From positions 12,805,038-12,869,037 of the forward strand of contig CM022667.1 in NCBI GenBank assembly GCA_012295275.1: DNA of 64,000 nucleotides, read 5' to 3'. The notes below the pieces were generated by a model. It made no database searches, was not told the origin of the DNA, and worked only from the letters and a program-made list of their open reading frames with translations. Numbering within the stretch: position 1 is the first letter of the stretch; every line of letters begins with the position of its first letter. This stretch comes from Chrysomallon squamiferum. Taxonomy: Eukaryota; Mollusca; Gastropoda; Neomphalida; Peltospiridae. This document shows, in pieces, positions 33,226-46,769 of the stretch. The position numbers and the translations under genes were made by a program.

Positions 33226-33637
33226 GAATCTCTCAAAAGAAATATATATAAATAAACGAGAAATAAAAAAGTAAAATAAACATAAAAAAATGTATTTAGG
33301 TGTGTGTGTGTGTGTGTATGTATGAACACGTGTATATATGTGTACTTATGTACGTACGTATATGTTTTTGTATTAATATATATATAATCTGATGTGTATA
33401 TGTGTATCATGCATACTGGTCTTTCATTTAAAAATAATATACGGTTGATTTGTTTTTCAGAACAGTTTATTTTAGAAACATAAAAGATGGAAATATACCC
33501 ATTTGCACTACCAGAGAATGCATAACTGATAATAAAAGTAAAAAACCAATACAGTTATAATAAGTAAAATAAATAAAATTCATAACCCGATTGTTGCATG
33601 GCACAGTTTACTTGCATGCTGTAAATAATACTTCAGC

Positions 33638-33675
<38 letters not shown>

Positions 33676-33998
33676 ATATTTGTAGTGACGGTCATGGCAA
33701 AGTATGTTTCAGATGAATGTTATTTCATTTCATTGAGGTTTAAAGCAGAAAGACTAACGTTAAATATATTCGATGGCAGAAAGAAAAAGCAATTAGAATA
33801 ATTTTAAAATAATAATAATAATAATAAATAAATAAAAATAAATACAAAATTAAATAATAATAATTAAAAATTAAAAAAAATAAAGAAAAAAAAATAAAGA
33901 AAAAAGATACGAATATGGTAAAAGAGGTAAGAATCTGAATGAAAAACAAAATAACATAGAAAAATGTATGAATTTTGCAAACAAAAGCAGAAACTTAC

Positions 33999-34080
33999 AT
34001 TTTAAAATTTAAACGATCTGTTTTAAAAAGTCCTTTTCTCCAAATACTTATCACCACGTCTTCTTATAATGTTTTTTGTA
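33999..34080 (-). other. second isolated receptor non-coding first exon
   Basis: Another copy of the block with an intact GTAAGT donor; a third, more diverged copy lies at 34315-34385. No coding exon follows on the minus strand. The matching pair in copy 2 is at 52916-53000 and 53240-53305. Confidence 0.5.
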
Positions 34081-34696
34081 AATTATTCAGGTTATTTTTC
34101 TTTGTGTATAACCTACGTAATACTTGATAGGAGGAAGTTCAGATTATGTTTCAGTTGCCTCTGCGGTTTATCATAATATCTTTGCGTTTTGTGCGGGTGC
34201 TGTTGTGTGAAACATTTTCTTTTATGGTTACATGTTCTTTACTTTTTTCTTTCTTTCTTTTTTTTTTTTTTTTTTTTTTCGTTTGGTTTGTCACGAAATA
34301 TTTAGTGATGGATGAAAAGTCCTTTTCTCCAAACACTTATCACTGCGTCTTCTTCTAATGTTTCTGGCAGAATTATTCAGGTTATTGTGCTATTCACAAT
34401 TTTGTAGGACGAAGTTCAGATCATATTTCACTTGCGTATAAGGTTTGTCATAATATCTTTGCGTTTTGTGCTGGTGTTGTTATGTGTAGCAGTTTCTTTT
34501 AAGGTAATATCTTCGTTATCTTTTTATTTTATTTTATTTATTTTTTTTAAAAATTTATTATTTTGTTTTTTTTTTTTTTCTTTTTTTTTTTTTTTTTGCT
34601 TTCGGTTTATGACGAAATGGTTAGTGATCAGTGAAAGGCAGAAATCAAAGTTAATATTTTTGTGAGGTAATGCAATAATGGAATTTACGTTGTACG

Positions 34697-34747
<51 letters not shown>

Positions 34748-35643
34748 GTAAATAGGAAACTCTCAAAGACCTGTCCCCCACAAAAAAAAAAAAAAAAAAA
34801 ATTAAAATAAAATAAACAATAAACCCACAACAGACAAAACCTAAAAAAATCAATGTATTTAGGTATGTGTGTATGTGTTCGTATGTGTGTACAGACGTGT
34901 GTGTATATGTGTGCGTATTCATGTATGTATGTATGTATTTGTGTACGTATGTAGAGTATGCGTACTGATCTTTCATTTAAAAATAATATTAACTATATGA
35001 ATTATTATTTTAGAACGTTTCATTTACTCTTCAAGATATATTTTAGATCTTCCTTTTTACAAAGATTAAAAAATACAAATATACCCATTTGCACTACCAG
35101 AGAATGCATAATTGATAATGAAAGAGAAAAAAAACAAATACAGTTATGATAAATAAATTCATTGTCAGAAATAAAAGTTTTCATATAGTATATGTTGTTG
35201 GCCTATTGATAAATGTTAATTTGTTTTAGTTTGAAAAAAAGTTAAGTTAGGCAAAAGACAACTGAAGTTCCTAACGAAGAGAAAGTCACTCATTTTCTGA
35301 AGCGAAAACACCGGAGGATGACGTGTACATTCCTGTATATGGGAAGTTATTATAAGTGTTCGGTTGCTGCTAACTGAAAAGAGTTGTACGTCCACCGCTT
35401 GATGACAGTGGATTTCACCTGTAATTATCTGCGTATACATCTAAACTTAACAGGTTCACTTAAAAGTCACTGTAGTTATGTCGTACAACGCCATGGAACA
35501 ATGTACTTACATCAGTCTGGCATTAATACCTATGTTGTTGAATTTAATTGGTTAAAATTCTTTAATTAAACCTGATTTACGGGGTAGAACCCCATCTAAA
35601 CGCGATAACTGCGCTGGGAGGAAATTACGGAAAACATTTAGCT

Positions 35644-35715
35644 ATGGCGGACGCGTTGGTAGAGCCTCCTGTGGAACTGTTGTTCTTTGATACATTTTCG
35701 CACGAAGATAGTGAA
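35644..35715 (+). pseudogene. VIRMA: VIRMA first coding exon, open copy
   Basis: Twenty-four codons, MADALVEPPVELLFFDTF then SHEDSE, end at a GTAGCT donor. A later VIRMA exon follows at 36534, but the exon that should lie between them is not seen, so the fragment cannot make a normal protein. Reading through the donor gives a 47-residue frame that ends in intron sequence. Confidence 0.72.
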
Positions 35716-35844
35716 GTAGCTATAGCTTATTTATTTAAAAATAAATCAAATATTTTGTTTGAGCAAAAGGCATACAAAAACCTTTAATATTTCCGAAAAA
35801 ACAGTGTATGTCACAGAAACTTTTGAACACACACACAAACACAC

Positions 35845-35908
<64 letters not shown>

Positions 35909-36533
35909 GTATGCTAATCAAATCCATTTTGTAGCAGACACCGATAAATCCCTGACATAAATTCACTGAAATTCTTTGATTAGTTTTTAAAAAATTGACA
36001 AATGACAAGCACCTTTTTTTCACATAGTCACAGCTCTGTTTGTCCACCCAGCTTATGTGAATTTGTGGCCTTATCGAGATGGTGGCAAGTTATTTCTCTG
36101 AATTAAATGTCATTTATTTTGCATATATTAGTGTTAACAATGGAGTACTTTGATACTGTTCAGGAGCTAGTATTTATTTTCACCAGTTGGGCACAAGAAG
36201 AGAGTTAATTCTGCAAATTCAGTTTCACACACACAAAAAAAAAAATGTGATGTACCAATGCTGTGAAAAAGTGATCATCCTTTGCTACAGACACTTTGTG
36301 TGTGCAAACTGGAGACATGTAATCATTACTTAATCATGCATTTTTATAATATTATAGTTTTGTTATAATCAGCATTGAAATGTATTTATTTATTTAGAAG
36401 TCTTGACAAATTATAAATTCAGTTAAATTAAAATGTTTAATGTTTTTATATTTGAACACTTCAGATGAATATCTGAGTGAAATGTAGTGATGCTTTCATA
36501 ATAATAATAATAATAAATCTTGATATCATTCAG

Positions 36534-36620
36534 GGCTACCAACCCGTCAAGTTTCAAGCTGGAATTGTTTGTCAACAATCTTGGCAAATCAAATGCTTTA
36601 ACATTTGAGCAGCTTGGCTA
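36534..36620 (+). pseudogene. VIRMA: later VIRMA exon
   Basis: An 87-base exon lies between cattcag and GTAAGT. It reads ATNPSSFKLELFVNNLGK and continues to FEQLG. This matches the VIRMA N-terminal domain where human VIRMA has a similar FNN..K motif before LGSLEYD. It is identical at 55461-55547. Confidence 0.7.
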
Positions 36621-36849
36621 GTAAGTATTCATGAAAAATATATTTTGAGTAACTGGAATGCAGATTTTTCGCTTGTTAAATCGGTAACTCAGTCCCCAGT
36701 GCATTCATTTCAGCCAATACAAAGTATGTTCCTTGCTAGTGGAAGATGTAGGTAGAAGTTTCTTTGTTGGTAATTAAAAAGAATAGTTATAAAAAGTTAT
36801 AAAATAGTATGCATCCTTTCACATAATAACTATATTAGGTGTCATAAAA

Positions 36850-37700
36850 CATATATATATATATATATATAAATATATATAATATAAAATCCGGAGATTT
36901 AGAGGGTCAGGGCAGGACCTGAATGTTATTGTTGTGTAGGTACGCTGTTGTGAGTCTGGTATCGCATTCTCGTGCTGGAATACAGCATTACCATTATTCA
37001 TAATTGGAGCGACATGTGGCTGCAAAATTTCATCTGGATATCTCTGTGTCGTTAAGTTGCCTTGGATGTGAACCAGGTTGGTCCTGCCAGTGTATGAGAT
37101 TGCTGCCCACACCATCACACTACCACCGTCCAATCTGTCCCCTTCCTGTATGTAGTTTGCAGCAAAACGTTCACCACGACGTCTGTAAACTCGACATCTT
37201 CCATCAGCTCGACGAAGCAGAAATCGAGCCTCGTCATTAAACCAGTCAGTTCTCCGTCGTAACTGAGGCCAGACGCTGTGCAGTTGACACCACTGACGTC
37301 GTAGTCGACGATGTTGTTGAGTCAAAACCACACTTCTTACAGGCCGTCTGGCTCGAATACTTGCCTCGCGTAAACGATTGCACACTGTCTGAGCCGATAT
37401 TCTACGCAGACCTGGATTTGCTGAAGCAGTAGAGGTAGCCGTGGTGATCCTTTCCCGTAGAGGAAGTACCCGTGTGTAGAGGTCCAGGGCCCTGGTGGTC
37501 TACACGTGGTCTACCTGATCAGGGACGTGTTGTTTGGTGTTGCTGGAACCGATACTACAATCTTGGGGATACATGGAACACTCGGGCTACAGCCGAGAAG
37601 GATTCGCCAGCTTGTAAACGGCCGATGGCGTTGTTTCATTGCGGTTCACTCGGTCGTGGCATTTGTTTGATGTTGGGTAAGAACAAAAATAACGAACAGA
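36850..37700 (-). mobile_element. degenerate Tc1-like transposon
   Basis: The minus strand reads a Tc1-family transposase: AIGRLQAGESFSAVARVF (helix-turn-helix part, about 37560-37620), then LRRISAQTVCNRLREASI, then WFNDEARFLLRRADGR, GGSVMVWAAISY and LVHIQGNLTTQRY. Stops and frame breaks occur in the N-terminal part. The second catalytic Asp (normally QQDNARPH) is Glu here (HENAIPD). It is therefore inactive. Terminal repeats were not identified. The same insertion is at 55775-56625. Confidence 0.85.
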
Positions 37701-37991
37701 AGCATTCGAAAACCTTGCATTTTTATAACCCTCGTATTCAAGTTTCTTGTGCCTCACGTGCAGATGTACTGGTAACGTGGTTTGCATGCGGGGACGTTTT
37801 CGCTAATAAACATGATCGTAGCCTTTATTTTGTGTTACCTGCTTTTTGGCGACTGTAACAAAAGCTATACGTTTGAATCACGAAATGTCATTATATTCAT
37901 AGTTTGATATGTGTCAGTTTACAATAGTTATCTAACAAATCAACCAGTTTGCCTTTCTTTTTTGGGAGAGTATAGATGCATTAAAATCCCT

Positions 37992-39160
37992 CGAAACACA
38001 AAAGAACACCTACACAGAAACGCTTCCACGAAAACCAGATACATGTGACTGTTTCAGGAGGCTGCAATATATAGATAGATATATAGACAGATATATAGAT
38101 AGATAGGTAGATAGATAGGTAGACAGACAGAGAGACAGAACGATAAATGTGTATGTGCTTGCACACACAAACATACATACGTTCACACATACGTACCGAC
38201 ATATATACATATACACACATACAGACATACATACATACACACACACACAATCAGCGGACATGACGTAGTTTAGAGCCACTGTTATGTAACAGTTTAATTT
38301 TGCTACTATTTATTTCTTATAAATAAAAATAAATATGAAAAATAAAAAGAACGATTTATATAACACAACATTGTTTTACTCACTGAACAGTAATATCTGT
38401 TTATAAAACAATAATTAGAAACAAATGCGTTATATGAAAACAGTTTGACTTTTGGAAGCTTTATATGTTACCATTGGTAGGTATCGGTTAAAATACAGCC
38501 ACTGTAACCGTTGTATGTATCGGTGACAGTTGAAATATTATCAGCTCGAGATATTACTAAAATTAGAACCTGCAAAAGATGAAAAGCATGGGACGAAGGA
38601 TTTACTTTGACGTATGAAATTTGAAATGGTTGAGAGCAGGGTTGAAAAATAAGAACTCTCCATTTATGTCTAAATCGCTACGTAACTGACTAGTCAGATT
38701 AAAAACAAGAAGAAAAAAAACTTTAAGACATGAAATTTATCTAATAATAATTTACTCAGCATGTTAGTATTTTGAACAATCATACAAAACCTTTTCCAAA
38801 AAAATTTTATTATTGATAGTTTTACATCTGACTGAAACAGGTGTTAGTTATCAAATATAGTTATCAATAGAGAGAGAGAGAGAGAGTGTATGTGTATGTG
38901 TTAGTTTATGTGTTTGTGTGTGTGTGTGTGTGTGTGTATCTGTATGTGGAAAGGAAAGTAGGACCACTCTAAATTACATTACTACTTACATTACTCATTA
39001 TAACGTTATGTGTTGCACAGGGTGAATCCTTCTCAGCACTGCCTTTTCCAATTTTTATTTCAGTGTTCGTCTCCAGAATATCAGCATAAGGATCTTCAAT
39101 CAGTGTGTTAACTTGTTTCTTGCTGTCTGTTAGTGTATACGGGTTGTCTTTCGATATCAT
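37992..39160 (-). pseudogene. R4: truncated receptor unit
   Basis: Coding exon 1 at 38990-39160 (57 codons, ATG 39160) is open, with IEDPYADIL and a Tyr-to-Cys change in the third motif (SPCATH). It has an intact GTAAGT donor. Exon 2 at 37992-38061 keeps [15 protein letters not shown], then breaks off in unrelated sequence and a stop. The stalk and Ly6 exons are absent. The Tc1-like remnant lies just beyond the break. A non-coding first exon is at 41181-41260. Confidence 0.75.
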
Positions 39161-39719
39161 GTTGAAAAAAAAAGCGTTTAGGTTTTCTGCAAAATATTAC
39201 AAATACCTTTGAACATGAAGATCACTAGAAATCATAATATGTTAGGATGATGTAGTCTGTGATGTTGAAGTGTACACGTGTATCATGTTACTATAGCTCT
39301 CTTTCTGTCTGTATGTATGTTGACATGCATGTTGGTCTAAATGCATGTCTCTGTGTGTGTATGACGTTTGTGAGCATGAGTATATACATGAATGTATGTA
39401 TATATGCATCTGGATCTTTATATATATTTGTGTGAATGTAGGATGTAAGTGACTCTGTCTGTCTGTATGTATGTATATGTATGTATATGTGGACAGTTAT
39501 GAGGATATCAGAAAATACTATGCATTTGTATATGTATACGGATATTTGTATGTATGTGTTTTTACATGTGTATATTAATGTTTATGTATGTAGGATGTAT
39601 GTGTATGTATAAATACCTGTATCTATGTATATGTGTATTTCTATAAGTATGATGGACAGTTATGAAGTTATCGGGTATATTAATCGGGATGTGTACTCAA
39701 CAGTGCAAGGAAATAGGTC

Positions 39720-39769
<50 letters not shown>

Positions 39770-40554
39770 TAATAAAAATAATAATAAAAATAATAAAAGA
39801 AGAATAAATAGTAGTAGTAATTTATTTTAAAAATACAAATGAAAGGTAATATAAAGAAGAATCAAATATATGAGTAACATCTTTCTAAATTATTCGGGGT
39901 TTTTTTTGCATCTTTGTAAATACCCAACGTAGTGTTTTTGTACAAGGAAGTTCAGTTTCAATTGCTTATACGGTTTATCATAACATCTTTGTGGTTTTAA
40001 GTGTGTTTTTTTTTTTTTTTGAAAAAATGATAACAGTTACATATTTTTATGAGGTAATGCAATAATTGTACCAGTCTTATGTTGTAAGGTAAATAAATAA
40101 GAATCTTCTCAAAAGAAATATATATAAAAAAAACAACAAATAAAAAAAGTAAAATAATAAACATAAAAAATGTATTTAGGTGTGTGTGTGTGTGTGTGTG
40201 TATGAACATGTGTATATATGTATACCTATGTACGTACTTATATTTTTTGTTGTGTGTATGTATATATAATATGATGTGTATATATGTCTGTGCTTATGCA
40301 TACTGGTATGTTTTTCATTTAAAAATATATATAATCTGTTGTGTTTATTTTTTGGTCATTTTATTTAAAAACATAAAAGATGGAAATTTTACCCAATATT
40401 ATTTTAGAAACACTACCAGAGAATGCAAAACAGATAATAAAAGTAAAAAACAAATATAGTTATAATAAGTAAAATAAATAAAATTCGTAAGCGACTGTTG
40501 CATGGGACAGTTTACTTGCATGCTGTAAATAATACTTTAGCGACACCCACACAG

Positions 40555-40616
<62 letters not shown>

Positions 40617-40839
40617 TTTGTAATGACGGTCATGACAAAGTATGTTTCAGATGAATGTTATTTCATCATTTCATTGACGTCTAAAGCAGAAAGACTCATG
40701 TTAAATATATTCTTTGTCAAAAATAAGAGTTTTGATATAGTATATCTTGTTGGCATATTGATAAATGTTATTTTTCTTTGCAGTTTGAAAAAAAGTCAAT
40801 GATGACAGCAAGAAGAATCAATTAGAATAATAAAAAATA

Positions 40840-40886
<47 letters not shown>

Positions 40887-41180
40887 GAACATAGAAAAAG
40901 AAGAAGAACGTCTAGAAGAAGAAGAAAAAAGATACGACGAAAGAGGAAATGGAAGAAGAAGAAGAGCTCGAAGAAGCAGTGACAAACAGCAGTACAGAAA
41001 CTAATGAGAAAAAGAAGAATGAACTGAAAGAAGAATAAAATGATGAAAGAAAGAAAAAGCTAATTAATTTTAAAATAATTTTAAAATAATAATTTTAATA
41101 ATAAAAGAATAAGAAGAAAAAGAAAAAAGAAGAATTAAAACCAAAATAACACAAACAAAATGTACAAATAGAATACTTAC
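39161..41180 (-). other. R4 5' intron region
   Basis: AT-rich sequence with TG/TA-type and AAT microsatellites (39720-39777), a CA run (40552-40615) and an AAT run (40845-40887). Pieces match the 5' flanks of other units. No gene is seen. The conserved receptor first-exon block starts at 41181. Confidence 0.5.
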
Positions 41181-42040
41181 ATTTTAAACTCTAAACGATT
41201 TTTTTTAAAGTTTTTCTCCAAATACACAGCACCAAGTATTTGTCTAATGTTTTTAGAATTATTCGGGATATTTTTCTGTGTGTATAACCAACGTAATGTT
41301 TTGTACCAGGAAGTTCAGATCATATTCCACTTGTATATACGGTTTGTCACAAAGTCTTTGCGTTTTGTGCGTGTGCTGTGGTGTGTAGCATTTTGTCTTA
41401 TGGTAATATCTTTTTTATATTGTTTTTTTATTTTTTTTATTTTTTTTTTGGTTTATGGCGAAATGTTTAGTGAGGCATGAAAAGGCAGAAATATTTTTAT
41501 GAAAACCACTACATGTGACTTTATTTCAGAGGTTAATTAATTAAAAATAAAACAAATAAATAACCCCAAAACACCTGGGACTTACGTTGTAAATAAATAA
41601 GTGGTAGAAAACAAAACAATAAATAGGAACCTTTCAAAGACTCTTCCCCACACACAAAAAAAAAAAATAAATAAATTAAATAATAAATTAAAAAATGTAA
41701 AAGTGTATTTGTTTTTTTCAAAATAAATCTGCAAAAATGATTTTCATAGAAAAATATATTGTTGGACATAATCATAAAATGTTATTTTACTTTTTAAAAT
41801 AAGTTTAAAAAAGTTAATGATGACAGGTATTAGTAAAAGAACCTTTAAGGGATAAAATAATAATAATAATAGATTTGAACAAGAAGAAGAGAGAGAAACA
41901 GGTATTAGAAGAAGAAGAAAAAGATATGACGAAAGAGAGAAAGAGGAAGAAGAAGAAAACGAAGAAAAGCTCGAAAAAAAGAGTGACAAACAGTGTGTGT
42001 GTGTACAGAGTAGGACCGCTCTAGATTACGTACTACTTAC

Positions 42041-42195
42041 ATTACTCATTATAATAGTATGTGTTGCATAGGCGAATCCTTCTCAACAATTTTGATTTCA
42101 GTGTTCGTCTCCAGAATAACGGAATAAGGATTTTCATCCTCTTCATCAACTTGTTCCTGGCCTTCTGATAGCGTATAGGTTTTATATGATGTCAT
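42041..42195 (-). pseudogene. R5: lone first coding exon
   Basis: This is close to R1 exon 1 (MTSYKTYTLSEG, DEEDENPYSVIL). One base is lost near its end (tcgcctatgc instead of tcaccctatgc), so the frame shifts before the donor. The non-coding first exon block is at 42822-42910 with the donor tail changed to ACGT..GTAAG. No exon 2 follows. Intron-2-like sequence with 'aaataaccccaaaacacc' lies at 41535-41575. Confidence 0.7.
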
Positions 42196-42625
42196 GGTGA
42201 AGAAAAAGCTTTTAGCTTCTCTGTAAAGATTACGAATAACATTCAATATGAAAATCACTAGAAATCATAATATGTAGAATGATGTAGTCATATGATGATG
42301 AAGTGTGAATGTGTATTATATTCATGTGGCTCTTCTTCTATCTGTATGTATCTTGTCATGTATGCTGGTGTATATGTGTGTTTATGTTTGTATGTGATGT
42401 TTGTGAGCATGAATATATAAATGAATGTATGCATGTGTATATGTATACGGATATTTATATGTATGTTTTTTATGTGTATATTAATGTATATGTATATAGG
42501 ATGCATGTGTATGTATGAATGTATGTATCTATGTATATGTGTATTTCTATAAGTAAGATGGACAGTTATTAAGTTATGAGATATATTAATCGGGATGAGT
42601 ACTCAACAGTGCAAGGAAATAAGTA

Positions 42626-42676
<51 letters not shown>

Positions 42677-43879
42677 TTAAAAACTGGATTATAAATAAAT
42701 GAAACGATAAAAAGATACGAATAAGCTAAAAGAGGTAAGAATCTAAATGAAAAACAATATAACAGAGAAAAATGTAAATATTTTATAAAAAAAAGAAAAG
42801 AAAAAAAAAGCAGAAACTTACGTTTTAATCCCTAAAGGAATCTTTTTTTAAAGTCCATTTTCTGCAAACAGTCACCACTACGTCTTCTTCTGATATCACT
42901 ACCAGAATTATTCGTTGTTATTTTCACTACCATCGAATTCGTTTTGTTAGGAAGTTCACTTCGTGTATTCAACGTAATATTTTTGTACTAGTTTTGTTCA
43001 GTTCATGATTCACCCATTTTTTTATGATTATATTCTTTTACCATAGTGATGTATGTCTATGATATATATATATAAATAAACCCTCACAAAACAGAAAGAT
43101 ATTATGACAAACCATATACATGAGTGAATCACATTTACAAACACTTATTATGCGTCTACGTCTTTAATTTAAAAGTAATATTATTCGGTGTCAATTATTT
43201 TTCAGAACGTTTTATTTATCCTTCATGATATATTTCGCCTTTTTGTTTTACAATCGTAGAGCACTCAAATACACCCATTCACACTGCCAGAGACACATGA
43301 ATGCACAACTGATAATGAAAGTAAAAAACCAATACAGTTGTAATAAATAAATAAATAAAATTCATAATCGACTGTTGCATGGCAAATTTTACTTGCATGC
43401 ACATACACACATTTGTACAAACACACACACACGGTCATGACAAAGTATGTTTCAGATTAATATTATTTCATTTCATTGATGTATAAAGTAGAAAGACTGA
43501 CATTAAATATATCCATTGAAAGTTTTCTCGTAGTATATCTGCATACAGGAAGTTATTATAAACGTTAGGTTGTTGATAACTGAAAAGAGTTGTACGTCCA
43601 AAGCTTGATAACAGTGGGTTTCATCTCTAATTATCTGCGTACAAATCCAAACTTAACAGGTTTACTTAAAAATCACTGTAGTTATGGAATTCAACACCAT
43701 GGAGCAATTTACTTACATCAGTCTGGTATTTCTACCTATGTTGTTGATGTGAATTGGTTAAAATTCTTTAATTAACCTGATTTACGGGGTAGATTTAATC
43801 CATCGTAGAATCCCATCTAAACGAAAGAGTGCGCTGGAGGCTCGTGAACAAAGAAGGAAATTACGGAAACACTTTAGCC

Positions 43880-43951
43880 ATGGCGGACGCCTTGGTTGAT
43901 CGTCCTGTGTAACTGTTGTTCTTTGCTACATTTTCGCACGAAGATAGTGAA
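43880..43951 (+). pseudogene. VIRMA: VIRMA first coding exon, broken copy
   Basis: It reads MADALVDRPV then TAA, the same nonsense change as at 20715-20786, so the stop predates the inversion-duplication. It is divergent to R5. Confidence 0.75.
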
Positions 43952-44104
43952 GTAGATATAACTTATTATGATGATAAGTTTTTTCTAAATGAAAATTATT
44001 TTCACTGTTTTCGATTTGTAAATCAAATGTGTTACAAAAATGCACACAATAAAATTAATTTATTTATTTATATTTCCGTTTATTCTTCCGGTTTTCTTAG
44101 CTAG

Positions 44105-46000
44105 TTTCATATTTGACTACCGTTTTGATTTCTGTTCATTACTAACTTGAATTAAGACGTTCTAACTCTGACATTTGTATGTTAAAACATTCAATAATGT
44201 CTTGCCAATGATAACAATTAATTGTATTTAAGTAGCATGGACCAATGTTTTTTTTAAAATAAAAATAGGAAACCCATTTTTTGCATACATAATAGTACAT
44301 GTTTTAGAAGTTGAATGCTTTTTGTTTTAAAGAAAAAGAGTGAAAAAAATATGTTTTAATTAATTTTTTTAGACGTCCGGTTGACGGACTTGTAAATGTT
44401 TTAAAATTTTCTGTTGTAAAACTGGTATCAAGCATTATAATGAATATATCAAAACAATCATTCAAATAACACGTGATCAGTTTGCTTTTTTCATGTAAAT
44501 ACCGCCTCTAATGCATTGAAAATGGAAATAAATGTTGTAAAAATAAAAAGAATTGTAATGGTTTCAAGTATCGTTTTACAACTACGTACTCAGAACTGTC
44601 TGCTGTGGAGTTTTAGCAGAGTAAAGTTTCCACAATATGGTATCTAATGAGAATAGTTATCTTCATTATTCACGCGCCAGTGTCTGTGAAAATTATTTAT
44701 TTTATTTTATTATTATTATTATTATTATTTTATTATTTCATTTGTTTTAGGCTTATTATCGCATTGTTTTTGCTGGTAAGGTCGCAGGCGAACATCTGAA
44801 AAAAAAAAAAAAATAGTAAAGCGCGGTTACGAGATGGAATGATGTCAAATTTTTTCAAAAAAAAAAAAAACAAAAATTATTCGTCCTTTGCAATGCATAC
44901 ACTGAATTTCTACTCAATAATAGACGTCTATGAGTAAGGCATTGATTAAATGACATATTTACCCAAATTACTTGAATAATCCATGTAGAATTGATTGCAT
45001 TATGAAGGAATACGTGTTTATAAGTTTGTAAACAGTGATCGGCGATCGACGTTGTCATCTTGGACTTCGATCGGAAGTTTCCGTGAGCTCACGGAAGTTT
45101 TTAAACTTCCAAATTCACTTATTTTACGTCTGTTTTCTGAATGTTTTTTATGATTTACAATAACAAAGGTAAGGATGGTTCACATTATCACACCATGATG
45201 TCAGTGCCTTTCGTAACTACTTTTTCAACTGAATCAAACTTTTCAAACTGGATTATTTTTGTGCATACATTATAAATTAAAATAATAATTCGGTATAAGA
45301 TTAATGTATTAACTTTTCTAGTCGGAATATTCCCCGTGTCAGAATCCAACAGAAAACAACATTCAGGTATAGCTTGCACCCATTAAATCGGCAAAATTCT
45401 TGAGGCTTTTTTCCGGTAACGTAATTTGTGCCGTTACGAGTTATCGTTCCTGTTGGTCGATGCTAATTTAAGTTGAATGTTTTTTGTTCCACTTCCAGAC
45501 CTAGCGTTTGAGAGTAAGGAAAGTTGGAAATAAAGGGCAATTTATATGAGAATACTTGATGCTATTATTACTTGTGACTATGAAATGTTATTCGTAATTA
45601 ACAAGCAGAAATAAACAAAGCAGTGATGAAAATACTTATGGACGTATATAAAGTATTTGACCAGTTTTGTCCTATTTTAATCATAGGAATTTTACAATAT
45701 TTTAAAATGGGAGGTTCTGCTGAAGACCAACTGTAGAATCCACTTTTATTATTTTAATTTTTACAGTTTTTTTCATCGTTCTGTTTTGTTTCACATTTTA
45801 TTAGCTAAAATATTTAACATTATTTAAATAGCATCATCAGAATGCCATGAATTCATAATATTATTGAGCAGTCAAATAGATTAATAGCTAGAAAAATGCA
45901 GAATCTAGCAATTTTTGTATTAATACGAGAAAATTGATTATCTGGGGTTTTTTTAAATATTTTTAAATAGTTTAAAATTTTTAAAAGATTTTATTTTTTT
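44105..46000. other. spacer without recognised gene
   Basis: Unique-looking AT-rich sequence shared with 60879-62330. It includes a short inverted repeat at about 44374-44389 and an 18-base palindrome near 45080. Nothing codes convincingly. Confidence 0.5.
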
Positions 46001-46156
46001 GTCTGTTACACAACATGAAAATATTGTTTGAAGAAGAGTTTATCTCCCTTTCTCTTTTGTCAGTCGTGCTATTTTTTGAAATATAAAAAATTTATTTTAA
46101 CTATTATGTTTGATGTTAATATTAGATGTTTGTCCAAACACGTGCATGGTACTTTA

Positions 46157-46220
<64 letters not shown>

Positions 46221-46679
46221 TTGAACACCATTTATGTGTGATTGTATTTTACTTAAGCAGTGTTGTAGATTTAAGTTAATTACACAGTCTATAAGAACGT
46301 CACTCCCTAACTGAAAATATTAATTATAGTAAAAAGAAAAAATTAAAAATGTAAAAGATAAAGAAATAAAAATGGATAAATGAACAAATATTGTACTGAA
46401 AAATACATAAACATTTTATTTACCAACACCTCAGCATATTATTTTAAAAACTCACAACAAAAGAACCCCCAAAAAACCCCACATACTTTTATGTAATGAA
46501 AATAAAAATCCAGATATGCATCAAAGTATTTTAAAGTTAATTCTTATTAGTTCTGTCTACATTTATAATATGAGTGTTAATCACTTAAGAATTTAACGTT
46601 AAAAGTTATTTGCTATAAACATACGTAAATGCATTTGGGCGCGCACAGACATACATATAGAACAGAACATACATCTGAG

Positions 46680-46769
46680 TCCTTTTATAAACCAGCAATC
46701 ATGGAACTCTGCATGGAATTGGTAAATGTGCCAAAGCGAGTATGCTGAGAACTGATCAGATGAACAAAG
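46680..46769 (+). pseudogene. exon remnant X3, frameshifted copy
   Basis: This matches 19379-19469 and 63122-63212 but is 90 bases instead of 91. TTGGTAAATG replaces TTGGAAAAATG, which breaks the frame. Confidence 0.4.

Noticed and set aside
35811-36047. Minus-strand frame starting MDKQSCDYVKKRC
   Set aside because: Ends in a CA repeat, has no homologous frame outside the recent duplicate, and overlaps intron sequence of the VIRMA fragment.
37472-37858. 128-residue plus-strand frame, repeated at 56397
   Set aside because: Antisense to the N-terminal part of the Tc1-like transposase; conservation only reflects recent duplication.
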